From the NCBI RefSeq assembly GCF_000756815.1, contig NZ_CCVW01000002.1:62001-126000 (forward strand): DNA of 64,000 bases. Reading direction: 5' to 3'. The stretch is from Legionella massiliensis. GTDB taxonomy: Bacteria > Pseudomonadota > Gammaproteobacteria > Legionellales > Legionellaceae. Shown here piece after piece: positions 18,150-26,996 of this stretch (position 1 is the first letter of the stretch; every line of letters starts with the position of its first letter). The position numbers were made by a program, and so were the translations under genes. The notes beneath the pieces were generated by a model that was not told the DNA's origin, did not search any database, and saw only the letters and a list, made by a program, of their open reading frames with translations.

Positions 18150-18931
18150 GGCTCTATCGAAAATTTTTTGGATAATTGAGGCTAGACATATCGTAAAACT
18201 GTTTCCAAACAGAGGAGTCTCCCGTATTGTTCATCTGTCCTTTTTTAAGCATTCGATGCAGCTCAATTCCCGCAATTGTTGCTTCGGCCGATTCAAATGA
18301 TTTAAAACCAAGGGTAAATTTGGTGATATTTTTAATACCACGGTGGTCTTGCTCCACCATATTATTCATATATTTTATTCGCCTTACTTCAATGAGCAAA
18401 TGCCACAATCCATAGATAAACAGCAGATTGTTAATACGTTCCAGTGCTGCTGTATTGGAGCCCGATTTATCAATATTAACCTTTAGCGGCAACCCACTAG
18501 AGCCAATTGCCTTTTTGAAAAACTTCAATACAGCAGGACGATCCCGGGTTTCTGAAAGCATAAAATCAATAGTGTTTACTTCTTTATCTACCACACGATA
18601 AAGGTAAACCCATTTTCCATTAACTTTGATGTACGTTTCATCCATTCTCCAGCTGCCGCCAACGGCTTTCTTTCTTTTTCTGAATGACTCCTCTAATTGC
18701 GGTGCATAATGAATAACCCATTTTTGAACTGTCGAGTGATCTACATCAGCACCTCACTCCTCCATTAATTCTTCAATATTTCGGTAGCTCAGTGGATAAG
18801 CAAGCTTCCATCTCACCGCCATCAATATGAGATCATTGGGAAAGTGACGTCCTTTAAATATGAGCATTATTCAACCACTCAGTTGCTTTGGAGCGGCAGT
18901 ATAATTTGGATTGTCTATTTTCGACAGAACC
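18150..18931 (-). mobile_element. IS6-family element, second lineage, inactive
   Basis: The left end begins GGCTCTATCGAAAATTTTTT and the complementary right end GGTTCTGTCGAAAATAGAC, giving a 782-bp element. It is inserted in Tn3-type sequence: the transposase fragment lies on its left, the resolvase fragment on its right. Its transposase is interrupted by a stop codon. Related relics occur at 22820-23040 and 27296-27430. Confidence 0.75.
18154..18867 (-). pseudogene. IS6-family transposase with in-frame stop
   Basis: Translation from ATG 18865-18867 gives a typical IS6 N-terminus (ILMAVRWKLAYPLSYRNIEE), then an in-frame TGA at 18754-18756 after LMEE, then the rest of the protein. The catalytic Asp is in WRMDETYIKV, the second in VNIDKSGSN and the Glu in NMVEQDHRG. 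Only the nonsense codon separates it from a full-length enzyme of about 237 residues. The downstream part (18154-18645) stays open for 163 codons. Confidence 0.85.
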
Positions 18932-18991
18932 GCTCTATCTTCATAGTATGTTCATTGCCAGTTTGGGCTGGATATGCGTTAAAACCCTTTC

Positions 18992-19097
18992 CGCTAGAAT
19001 CCCGGCCGACCCTCTCTTTGCCAGAAGCCTGATCCTGATAAATATCGTCCTTTAAAACGCCTGCCTGAACAAGCGCATCTATTTGCAAATCCAGAGA
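18992..19097 (-). pseudogene. tnpR: Serine resolvase/invertase fragment
   Basis: The minus-strand frame gives LDLQIDALVQAGVLKDDIYQ followed by DQASGKERVGRDS. This matches the N-terminal catalytic domain of serine recombinases of the Tn3 resolvase type (LxLQxDALxxAGxxxxxIxxDxxSG). The start with the catalytic Ser is missing and the helix-turn-helix end is lost. Together with the two TnpA fragments it supports a decayed Tn3-family transposon. Confidence 0.7.
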
Positions 19098-19138
19098 TTA
19101 GGATCCATCTGTTTTTGAAACTCGCGCATAACCCACTA

Positions 19139-19156
19139 GGGCACCGTCAAGTTAAC
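19139..19156. repeat. Orphan IS6-type end
   Basis: GGGCACCGTCAAGTTAAC is a variant of the GGGCATCGTCA terminal repeat of the IS6 copies at 28886-33649. No transposase follows. It marks the junction between the transposon relics and the next gene. Confidence 0.35.
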
Positions 19157-19254
19157 TAAAATGCCCACAAATATAACGATTAGAGCATTTTGTTCATATA
19201 TTGTTAATAAATATTTCTTATAATGATTATTAATTAAACAAATGTGAGATTGAT

Positions 19255-21030
19255 ATGATAAATAACGACGAAATATTAGCAACGATTGCCACGGATCTCG
19301 CTACAGAAGAGAGAATTTCAATCAGTAAAATGCTTGAGTTAATCAGTTCTGCTGAAGATCCTGAGAGTGTGGTGCAAGAATTGGATACGATTGAAGGTGG
19401 TTTATTGCATCTTCTTATTTCAAAATATGATGACCTTGATATGCTTCTTGCCTTCCTTGCAGTCTATTCAAAGAGTATTAATCCCAATCAAGTAGAGAAC
19501 GGAGAGACTGTTTTACATAGGCTGGCTAAAGATGATCAGCTGGAATTAACAACAATATTACTCTCAGGTGAACTTGAGTTTGCTGAGAAGCCTAATTTAT
19601 ATATTGTTGATGATCAAGGGAGTGTACCGGATGCATTAGCAGGTGTTAATACGGCACCCATTTTTAAACAGGCGCTGAAAAATGACTTTGTTGAGCGTGT
19701 TGTTTTGGTTCAATCATGGGCACCTGATTCGATTTTCAATTATCTTATGGACACCAATCAGTTTGATATTCTCGATTTTGAAACCCCGAAAAACTCTGTT
19801 GTTAACGCATTAGCAGAAAAAGATGGCCTGATATCTAAGGATGGTACCATTGGTGGTCATCTGGATTTTGTCAATAATCTCTATTCTGATGATTTTGTTG
19901 ACAGACCTCATACTCATTGGACATGGAATACGCTTTGCCAAGCAAATATTGGCGGCTCCTGGGAAGATGCCCCGGTTGCAGTGTTAGAACCTCTAAGTAG
20001 TTTTAATAATGTTGAAGGAATTGCACCCTATGACACCACGATCATGGGTCCCCATCGTCTCAGTGATCAAGCTATTATTTTAGTACCCCAGGCTGACGTC
20101 CAACGAGTTACAGCCCGCCTTAAAGAAAATGGAACTTTCGCAGGACAAATTAAAGGTTATGCTGCGAATCTATCCTTACGGGATGCTGTCAGAGCAGAGA
20201 TAAGCGCTAGCTATCCTCAGGCAGCAAAACTTGTAAATAGCAATGGCCGTGAGATATCCCAGGTTGTCATTAATAAAGGAGGTAATAATGCCGCGGCTAA
20301 TGGCTATAATTATATAAATGGCTATTTTAATACAGTTTCCATGGAAATTAATGGCACCGTTAAACCATTGATGACCGGTGCGAGTAATGCAAGCCTCCCT
20401 GCTTATAGAGAATATGGTCAGGGAAAACATGTCGGTATGCATAATGGTTCAGTAAGTGATATAGAAAAAAATCCTATCTTTAAAGTACTTAAAGAAGTAT
20501 CAAAAGAACCTAATAAGATTTCCACAAATTTAACTCATTTTATTGGCAAAGAAGGTGCTAGAGATGTTAATGAACTTTGTTCAGTAAAAGCCTACAGCAG
20601 TTATCAAGCACTGCATGCTTATGACCAAAGCACTGGAGCACATGATTTTGCTGAGTATTTACTTAAGAAAGCAATAATTGCCGACTTTAGAGCCTATCAT
20701 CAGCAAAATAATAATCCTCAACCGCTGAAGACTGAGCAACTTAGAGCAATGGTCGATGAGAGTTATGGCGCATTAAAAGCTGCCTTAAACAACATAACGA
20801 CTGCTACACCCGATTTAACTGCATATCGAGCTATCCTTGCAGAAACCCATACCAAGGTTTTAACTCCGCCAAAAATTATGGAGAAAAGCGTCAAGTTTAG
20901 TATCTGGTCACAGGAACCTTCTCAATTATCTAGCGAGCTCGCAAAGGATATAGACGCTGATAATGCAGGAGCCGTTGAGAATGATGGTGTTGTTAACCCT
21001 TTAGATAATAACGTTAAAGTTAATATGTAA
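19255..21030 (+). CDS. Unknown 591-residue protein with ankyrin-like N-terminus
   Basis: Translation starts at ATG 19255 after a weak GTGAGA ribosome site. Residues 45-140 contain two or three degenerate ankyrin-like helical pairs (GGLLHLLISKYDDLDMLLAF and GETVLHRLAKDDQLELTTIL). The central part is not recognised. A motif-like block at about 375-400 (LMTGASNASLPAYREYGQGK) and SVKAYSSYQALHAYDQSTGA further on look conserved in style. There is no signal peptide or membrane helix. Ankyrin-containing soluble proteins of this size are common among Dot/Icm effectors, so that role is plausible but inferred. It stands alone between transposon relics and broken genes. Confidence 0.55.
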   Translation: MINNDEILATIATDLATEERISISKMLELISSAEDPESVVQELDTIEGGLLHLLISKYDDLDMLLAFLAVYSKSINPNQVENGETVLHRLAKDDQLELTTILLSGELEFAEKPNLYIVDDQGSVPDALAGVNTAPIFKQALKNDFVERVVLVQSWAPDSIFNYLMDTNQFDILDFETPKNSVVNALAEKDGLISKDGTIGGHLDFVNNLYSDDFVDRPHTHWTWNTLCQANIGGSWEDAPVAVLEPLSSFNNVEGIAPYDTTIMGPHRLSDQAIILVPQADVQRVTARLKENGTFAGQIKGYAANLSLRDAVRAEISASYPQAAKLVNSNGREISQVVINKGGNNAAANGYNYINGYFNTVSMEINGTVKPLMTGASNASLPAYREYGQGKHVGMHNGSVSDIEKNPIFKVLKEVSKEPNKISTNLTHFIGKEGARDVNELCSVKAYSSYQALHAYDQSTGAHDFAEYLLKKAIIADFRAYHQQNNNPQPLKTEQLRAMVDESYGALKAALNNITTATPDLTAYRAILAETHTKVLTPPKIMEKSVKFSIWSQEPSQLSSELAKDIDADNAGAVENDGVVNPLDNNVKVNM

Positions 21031-21230
21031 ACTATTAACCTAACACCCTAACATTAAGGAGGAATCTGCCAACAAAATGCAGCTTCCTCATCTCTCACTT
21101 ATAGCTTCCTAGGAACTTTGTGCTCAAAAGTCTCAGAGGTTTCGCCGTCTAATTTATTGCCCGATTCAATCTGCCTTTTTGCGCTTGAGTAAAAAAAGTC
21201 CATTCTACTCATTTTCAACTTTACGTCCGT

Positions 21231-21410
21231 CTAATGTGTCTTCTGAACATAAAAATTAGAATATTCGTCATATTTCGCATCAAGCACTTTATCCAGGGTT
21301 TTAGGTGTTTTCAAACCATCCAAAATCGCTTGAGGAAGGTTGTTTGGAAGTACTATTAAATCAAAATTTAATAGTAACGAGGCTTTCAGGTTAATTAGTA
21401 ATAACTGAGT
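21231..21410 (-). pseudogene. Possible C-terminal fragment of an unidentified gene
   Basis: A minus-strand frame ending at 21231 encodes a plausible protein tail (LPNNLPQAILDGLKTPKTLD is part of it), but there is no proper start. It could be the remains of a separate gene or a chance open frame. The function is unknown. Confidence 0.2.
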
Positions 21411-21421
21411 AATCGCTAACA

Positions 21422-21919
21422 CTATGCTGCGGAGTCTTTCATTGCAATGAGACCGGCGATCCATTTTTGATATAGATCTTCATTTTTTACGCCATTCTTT
21501 GCCCTTATATCTTCAAAAGCCTTGAGGATCGAATTAATTAATTGCTCTTTATTATCCTTGCGCATCAAATTACTGATATAAACTTCATAAACCTTATCGG
21601 ACGCTGCACTTATAATTGCTTTGGTATAGGTATTAATTACGCCTCGATCAATAGCTTCTATGGACTTGCTATGAATTGTAGACTGAACAATAGGACTAGT
21701 TTTTACTTTGGCTTTTTCATCCTCAACTTCTTTTTCTACACTATTATTTGCTGCAAAAAAAGAATTTCTCGCTGGTAGATAGCATGCAAAAGAAGAATGA
21801 GGCTTTTCTGTATAACGTTTTGAATTATCATGATTTTTGTTTAATTTAGCATGTAATTCAGCTGTAGCATCTGAATATGCCCTACCCCCTAACTCTATTA
21901 TTAAATCAACAACGAGATG
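21422..21919 (-). pseudogene. Unidentified gene, 5' end removed by IS5-type sequence
   Basis: About 165 codons are open and end at 21422. The frame extends rightwards only to a TTG at the border with IS5-family sequence near 21920, so the true N-terminus is missing. The encoded part is charged and helical (EVEDEKAKVKTSP; KAFEDIRAKNG; WIAGLIAMKDSAA) without a recognised domain. It may be the tail of a larger cytosolic or effector protein. Confidence 0.4.
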
Positions 21920-21925
21920 ATTTGG

Positions 21926-22110
21926 CAAATCCCTCTGTCTGCCGCAAGGGCAAGGAAAAAACCAGCGGCAAAAATAAACAGGTCTCTATGGCCAATCCCG
22001 AGTATTCTTTTGGCCGACCTCGACCACCAGTTTTCTCTGGCCTCCATACTTTAATCGCGTCGTCTGTAAACCATATCGTAATATCACCGCGTTTTCTCCG
22101 CGCTTTCGAA
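21926..22110 (-). pseudogene. IS5-family transposase N-terminal part, inverted
   Basis: The minus-strand frame reads KRGDITIWFTDDAIKVW, then GGRGRPKEYSGLAIETC, then FSLPLRQTEGF, the classic N-terminal region of IS5-family transposases. The rest of the enzyme is on the opposite strand from 22130, so the element has been broken and one half inverted. Confidence 0.8.
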
Positions 22111-22129
22111 ACGTAGTATCAACCTGGAA

Positions 22130-22753
22130 TTGAGCAATCTTGCCCAAGCCTTAACCCCGGGAAGCCATGTCATTGTTTATTCTACAGGACTTAAGGTTTA
22201 CGGAAAATCCGAATGGCACCAGGAGAAGCATGCGGCCAAAGCAAGAAGGACATGGCGCAAACTCCATATAGCCGTTGATGAAAAACATCAAATTATTGCC
22301 TGGGACATCACACCCAACTCAACAGGTGATACGACAGGTGATACGACAGGTGCTTATGATTTGCTCGCCCAGGTTGAGCATGAGTTCAAGGTGGTTATGG
22401 GAGATGGCGCTTATGACAGCTTTGAGCTTAATGAGGTCATCTTGAAGAAGCCGCCTGACGCAAAGATCGTCATTCCTCCTCCATCAATTGCTGTGATTAG
22501 TCAGGAAGAGAACACTCAGTGCGATGAGCATATTCGTCGTTTGCAGGTGGCCGGGCGTATGGCATGGCAAAAACAAAACAATTATGGTCTTCGAAGCCAT
22601 GTAGAGCTAGCCATTTTACGTTACAAAAAAATCATTGGCACGGACATGAAAGCAAGAGTACTACCGCAGCAAAAAACAGAAGGCGGGATTGCTACGCGTG
22701 TTTTAAACCGTATGACTTCTCTCGGCATGCCAACTTCTGTAAAAGTGAAATAA
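22130..22753 (+). pseudogene. IS5-family transposase C-terminal part
   Basis: The frame contains the DDE core: STGLKVYGKSEWHQEKHAAK, RRTWRKLHIAVDEKHQIIAW, VMGDGAYDSFE and the C-terminal YGLRSHVELAILRYKKIIG. The first catalytic Asp, expected in DSTGLK, is Tyr here (VIVYSTGLK), so the enzyme is dead. A 12-bp duplication adds a second GDTT unit at about 22324-22350. The right terminal repeat, complement of GGCGTTGTTGCATAAATC, ends at 22811. Confidence 0.8.
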
Positions 22754-22819
22754 CAATGGGCTAATTGAATGGAATTGAATTTAGTCTAACTTTGATTTAT
22801 GCAACAACGCCAAAAAAAA

Positions 22820-23040
22820 CTGTGGCCTTCGTCAAAAAGGTCAATATTGATAAATCGGGCTCCAATACAGCAGCCTTAGAGTGTATTAATAGCTTGCTAC
22901 TTATTCATGGATTGTGGCTTTGACTCATTGAAGTCAGGCGAACAAAATATATGAACAATAGGATTAAGTAACACCGTGGTATTAAAAATATCACTAAATA
23001 TACGCTTGGCTTTAAATCATCTGAGGGGGAAGCTATACTT
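22820..23040 (+). pseudogene. IS6-family transposase relic
   Basis: The frame FVKKVNIDKSGSNTAALE, then LLLIHGLWL, then EVRRTKYMNN and HRGIKNITKYTLGFKSSE corresponds closely to the middle and C-terminal part of the transposase at 18154-18867, with at least two nonsense codons. It is a decayed copy on the other strand, directly right of the IS5 end. Confidence 0.75.
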
Positions 23041-23072
23041 ACCCGCAGAGCACCTCTAATGGTGTAGAGTCC

Positions 23073-23108
23073 TTAATTCCCTTTTGGGACTTTAATTAAA
23101 GGAATTAA
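23073..23108 (+). promoter_or_regulatory. Possible RBS-occluding leader hairpin
   Basis: TTAATTCCCTTTT (23073-23085) is complementary, with one bulge, to AAAGGAATTAA (23098-23108), which contains the AAAGGA ribosome site of the gene at 23112. In the transcript this would hide the ribosome site. An alternative stem AGTCC/GGACT overlaps it. This is inferred from base pairing only. Confidence 0.3.
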
Positions 23109-23111
23109 TTA

Positions 23112-23837
23112 ATGTTGCCCACTATTAAAAGAGTTTCTACCTATAGTAGAAGTAGTGCTCAAAATAAAATTATGGTTCTTGCTTCTAAAGGTTATGAATT
23201 AATTGGCTCACTTCCACCTAATTTATCGGTTGAGGCAAATTTAAAATTAGCCGTGTTCCTGTTTAAAAAAGAGGATCGTTTCTATCAGTGTAAAGGGAAG
23301 TTTTTATTTTTGGACTGCCCAATTTCAGAAATAGAACTCTGTTTTGATGAGCAACTAAAACCTCTCGCCCATAAACCATTTTCTTCAATTTTCACTGCTA
23401 GCTATATTTTTGTTCTTTTAAAATTTCAAGAAACATATGGGCTATTTTTAATGAGGGAAAATGCTGATGTTTCGGGGCATGATTTTTTGGCGGGAGATTG
23501 GAAAGAGGGGACTATTGGAGGTGAGCTTTATTTTGAAGAAGGAATGCCTCTACTAATCGCACCCAAATCTGGTAGTTTTCGTGTTTCTCCAGATAAAGCT
23601 CTAACCGCATTAAAAATAGTTTTAGGGTCTGAGGCTGAAAAAATTTTTTATTCTTGTGTGGAAAAAGAGGAAGTGAAAATAGAGCTAGAATGTCGTAAAA
23701 ATGATTATAGCCAAAGCAAATTTTTAACTCATACAGCTTTTTTTACACCTTCTCTGCCTGAAGGTAGGAAAGACAAAGATAAAGATAAAGATAAAGATAA
23801 AGATAAAGATAAAATATATTGCTGTGCCCTTTCTTAG
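23112..23837 (+). CDS. Unknown protein ending in a CaaX box (CALS)
   Basis: The 241-residue soluble protein has no signal peptide. It ends with seven Lys-Asp pairs followed by KIYCCALS. The last four residues, C-A-L-S, fit the CaaX prenylation motif (Ser at X favours farnesylation) and a second Cys beside it could be acylated. Bacteria do not prenylate proteins, but several Legionella effectors use the host farnesyltransferase to reach membranes, so an effector delivered into host cells is a reasonable inference. The body (residues 1-210) is not recognised. The Lys-Asp stretch is encoded by six perfect GATAAA hexamers at 23778-23813, so its length can vary without a frame change. Confidence 0.65.
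   Translation: MLPTIKRVSTYSRSSAQNKIMVLASKGYELIGSLPPNLSVEANLKLAVFLFKKEDRFYQCKGKFLFLDCPISEIELCFDEQLKPLAHKPFSSIFTASYIFVLLKFQETYGLFLMRENADVSGHDFLAGDWKEGTIGGELYFEEGMPLLIAPKSGSFRVSPDKALTALKIVLGSEAEKIFYSCVEKEEVKIELECRKNDYSQSKFLTHTAFFTPSLPEGRKDKDKDKDKDKDKDKIYCCALS
23778..23813 (+). repeat. Hexanucleotide tandem repeat (GATAAA)x6
   Basis: Six perfect GATAAA units, preceded by one GACAAA, encode the Lys-Asp linker in front of the CaaX box of the gene at 23112. Slippage would add or remove Asp-Lys pairs without breaking the frame. Confidence 0.9.
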
Positions 23838-23919
23838 ATCATCTCACTATCAGAATAACATTCTATAAATTCTTTCTAACTTAAGAGCAGGGAGCTATAT
23901 CAACTAAGCCCAACACTGA

Positions 23920-24069
23920 GGCCACAAAAAAGTAATTGATGGTTTGAATGGACATAAAGAAACTATTGAGAATAGCAAATCTATCCTATACGGCCTGGGA
24001 CTAAAGATTGCCGCTTTTGCCGACATCAGAGGAAAAGTGCCGATACAGGCTGTTATAGGAACTTTTTAG
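23920..24069 (+). pseudogene. 3' fragment of an unidentified gene
   Basis: An open frame without start reads VIDGLNGHKETIENSKSILY then GLGLKIAAFADIRGKVPIQA and stops at 24069. It looks like a real protein end (amphipathic helix then a short basic tail) but I do not recognise it. It lies between the CaaX gene and the 3' end of cydB. Confidence 0.25.
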
Positions 24070-24134
24070 GATGACTAACAACAAAAATATACAATTCGAC
24101 GAATCGCGTGACATTACGCCTACTGGCAGAATTT

Positions 24135-25124
24135 CTAGTGATAATGCCCTGTCGATTTTCCTCGAAAGAGATAATAAGCATAGAGTGTGTACGCAAGAAG
24201 AATTGGAAGCATAATGACGACACCAATTAAAATAAATTTAAGCGTTGAGTCAGGGGCCGCGGCTTCCCAAACCGTCACCTGATGCGGAATTAAATAAGGA
24301 TAAACACTGATCGCAATACCTATATAAGCACAAAAAAATACAACGATACTGTAGATGAATGGCTTGTATTCACTTGTTGAATCTAAGTTTTTCCAAACTT
24401 GATAAAGTGCAACTGCGGAAAGCACGGGTAGCGGACTCAATAAAAACACGTTAGGAACACTATACCAACGATGAAAAATTTCATCACTATGTAAAGGGGT
24501 CCAAATACTAACAAAAATCAAGAATAAACCAACTAATACTAACAATCCTCGTGCATGATGAATCATTGTACGCTGCAACCTTCCAGTGCTTTTGATAACC
24601 ATCCAAGTTGAACCTAAAAGAGCATACCCGCAGATCAAAGCAATCCCGGTACACAGACTAAAAGGAGTTAGCCAGTTAAGATTATTAATAGTCATTGAAG
24701 ATTCATTGATAGAAAAACCCTGAACAAAAGCCCCTAAAATAACTCCCTGAAAGAATGTTGCGGCAACCGAGCTGATTGCAAAAGTCCAATTCCAGATTGC
24801 TTTTGATCTCTTTGCTTTAAAACGAAACTCAAAACTGACGCCGCGAAATATTAAAGCAATCAGCATAAGCATGATTGGCATATAAAGAATAGGTAATAGC
24901 AAACCATACACTTTAGGAAATGCACCATAAAGCATTGCTCCGCCAAAAACGAGCCATGTCTCATTACCATCCCAAACAGGGGCAATGGAATTCATCATCG
25001 TATCACGGTCTTTTTCATTCGAAGTAAAAGGAAAGAGAATACCAATACCTAAATCAAAACCATCGAGAATGACATACATTATAATAATAAACCCAAGAAG
25101 CACGGCAAAAATAAGTGGCAACAT
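24135..25124 (-). CDS. cydB: Cytochrome bd-type quinol oxidase subunit II
   Basis: The 329-residue membrane protein opens with a helix followed by DGFDLGIGILFPF, the CydB N-terminal signature, and has about eight membrane helices. With CydA it forms the cytochrome bd (or cyanide-insensitive) quinol oxidase, which reduces oxygen to water and supports respiration at low oxygen. Its start codon overlaps the cydA stop by one base (TAATG at 25122-25126), so the two genes are translationally coupled. It is shorter than E. coli CydB (about 379), as in the CIO branch. No cydX-like small gene is evident downstream. Confidence 0.95.
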   Translation of the reverse strand: MLPLIFAVLLGFIIIMYVILDGFDLGIGILFPFTSNEKDRDTMMNSIAPVWDGNETWLVFGGAMLYGAFPKVYGLLLPILYMPIMLMLIALIFRGVSFEFRFKAKRSKAIWNWTFAISSVAATFFQGVILGAFVQGFSINESSMTINNLNWLTPFSLCTGIALICGYALLGSTWMVIKSTGRLQRTMIHHARGLLVLVGLFLIFVSIWTPLHSDEIFHRWYSVPNVFLLSPLPVLSAVALYQVWKNLDSTSEYKPFIYSIVVFFCAYIGIAISVYPYLIPHQVTVWEAAAPDSTLKFILIGVVIMLPILLAYTLYAYYLFRGKSTGHYH

Positions 25125-26494
25125 TATTTTTTCTCCTCAGGAATGTCAGTCATGTATTGAAATGCATGATGCTCTATTTCTTCTTCTGTTAATGTTTCTG
25201 GCCCATGGGCAATTAGCTTGAGTAAATAATAGAGATAAAAACCAAAAACAACCCCATAAGCAAGAATAAGCAAGGTAAAGGAAATCATCACCTCTTCATA
25301 ACCTATTGAGGATACTGCATCCTTTGTTTTTAAAAGATTATAAACGACCCAGGGTTGTCGGCCAATTTCAGCGGTTAACCATCCAGCAATACTGGCAATA
25401 AATCCTAATGGAGCCATTGCAAGACACCACCGATGAAACCAGCGATGTTTAAAAAGAGTGCCTTTTAAATGCAGTATAACCCCTACTATGGCAGTAAATA
25501 ACATCAAAATTCCAATACCTACCATAATGCGGAATGAGAAAAATACAGGGAGCATGCGCGGTTGCTCAGCCGGAGGAACTGAACTCAAACCTATAAGCTC
25601 GCCATTCCAATCATGTGTGTTAATAAGGCTTGCAAGTTTTGGCACCGCGATTTCATAAAAGTTTTTTTGTTGTTCTTGTGATGGAATAGCAAATAACACC
25701 AAGGGTGCTCCTTTTTGTGTCTGCCATGCTCCTTCCATTGCCGCTGTTTTTAAAGGCTGGTAATGATACACATTAATACCAACTACATCGCCTACACCTA
25801 TTTGTAATGGAACTAAAATCAGTGCCGCCCATAAACTAAACGTCAAACATCTTTTGGCAATCGCATCACACTTTTCTTTTAACAAATAATACCCAGAAAC
25901 AGCCATAATGACAAAACATGTGGTCACATAAGAGGCCAGTAGCATGTGAATAAAACGCGGAATAAAACTGGGATTAAATACGACGCCCCACCAGCTATCA
26001 ACAATATATTTCCCCTCAACCAATTGATACCCGCTAGGAGTTTGCATCCATGAATTCGCCGACATAATCCAGAATGCAGATATTGTTGTTCCAATAGTTA
26101 CCAGAAGCGTGGCAATAAAATGAAGTGTTGGCGGCACTCTTTTCCAACCAAAGAGCATCACTCCTAAAAATCCAGCCTCGAGAAAAAAGGCAGTCAAGGT
26201 TTCATAAGCAAACAACGCACCTAAGACGTTTCCAAACAGCATGATGAAGGGGCCAAAATTAGTGCCAATTTGATAAGCTAAAACAATTCCAGATACGACC
26301 CCCATTCCAAAAGTCAAAGCGAAAATCTTAGTCCAAAGCTTGCAAATTTCGAGATAAATTGGATTTTTTGTTTTCAACCAGATTGCTTCCATAATCACTA
26401 GAAAAATTGCAAGACCCAGATTTAATGTGGGAAACAAGATATGAAAACCAATACTAAAACCAAATTGAATGCGAGACAGAATTTCTACAAGCAT
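25124..26494 (-). CDS. cydA: Cytochrome bd-type quinol oxidase subunit I
   Basis: The 456-residue protein keeps the haem ligands expected of CydA: His18 in GFHILFPTLN, His183 in RFIHMLLASY and Met324 in SFRIMVGIG. It also has the family mark GRQPW at 378-382. The quinol-binding Q-loop region between about residues 235 and 310 is short, placing it with the cyanide-insensitive (CIO) type, although bd type cannot be excluded by sequence alone. It is the first gene of the cydAB operon. The upstream side (26495-26551) is only 57 bp long before an IS relic, so the promoter may be truncated or lie within it. Confidence 0.95.
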   Translation of the reverse strand: MLVEILSRIQFGFSIGFHILFPTLNLGLAIFLVIMEAIWLKTKNPIYLEICKLWTKIFALTFGMGVVSGIVLAYQIGTNFGPFIMLFGNVLGALFAYETLTAFFLEAGFLGVMLFGWKRVPPTLHFIATLLVTIGTTISAFWIMSANSWMQTPSGYQLVEGKYIVDSWWGVVFNPSFIPRFIHMLLASYVTTCFVIMAVSGYYLLKEKCDAIAKRCLTFSLWAALILVPLQIGVGDVVGINVYHYQPLKTAAMEGAWQTQKGAPLVLFAIPSQEQQKNFYEIAVPKLASLINTHDWNGELIGLSSVPPAEQPRMLPVFFSFRIMVGIGILMLFTAIVGVILHLKGTLFKHRWFHRWCLAMAPLGFIASIAGWLTAEIGRQPWVVYNLLKTKDAVSSIGYEEVMISFTLLILAYGVVFGFYLYYLLKLIAHGPETLTEEEIEHHAFQYMTDIPEEKK

Positions 26495-26551
26495 AAAGAC
26501 CCCTACTCCGTGTATTCATCTTTAAATTCTAGCATAGTTGCTCTCACAGAA

Positions 26552-26996
26552 GGGCAGCGTCAATTTAACGATGGGCTAAACTGTCTTTAGTTTACTTGGG
26601 ACGAAGCCCAAAAGATATCGCTATCCATTAGAGCTGATTAGCATAGCAGTATGGAGTTATCATCGGTTTAATGACAGTTACCGAGATGTATCAGAGCGAC
26701 TACTGCACCGAGGTATAGAAGTGAGCTATGAAACGATACGTCAATGGTGTATTAAATTTGGCCCTCATTTTAGGGATGTAATTAAGAAGCGCGAGCCAAG
26801 CCTCTCTAGTAAATGGCATTTACCAGAAGCCTCTTCGCTATTGCTGTCGGACGATATACCAATTCAGCATCGGTGCAACGGATTCAATTTAAGAAGGCCA
26901 AAGATATTTGGCAACTTGCCGCATATCAACTCCTTTGCGCCTAAAATTTGTTAACCGATCTTTCTTGCGTTATCAAAAGTTAAATTGACGGCGCCC
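26552..26996 (+). mobile_element. Internally deleted IS6-family element
   Basis: The ends GGGCAGCGTCAATTTAA and, complementary, GGGCGCCGTCAATTTAA bound 445 bp. Inside, the frame gives the N-terminal part of the transposase (RYPLELISIAVWSYHRFNDS, then YETIRQWCIKFG, then KWHL). It then jumps to the C-terminal part (FAIAVGRYTNSASVQR, ending LAAYQLLCA). The whole catalytic core is missing. It is a diverged relative of the copies at 28886-33649, with intact ends that could still be moved in trans. Confidence 0.8.

Noticed and set aside
23778-23813. Tandem repeat as a CRISPR-like array
   Set aside because: Units are six bases without spacers and lie inside a coding frame.
24071-24214. A 47-codon plus-strand frame starting MTNNKNIQFDESRD
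   Set aside because: Its second half lies antisense to the cydB 3' end and it has no recognised similarity; it is more likely chance or the edge of a relic.
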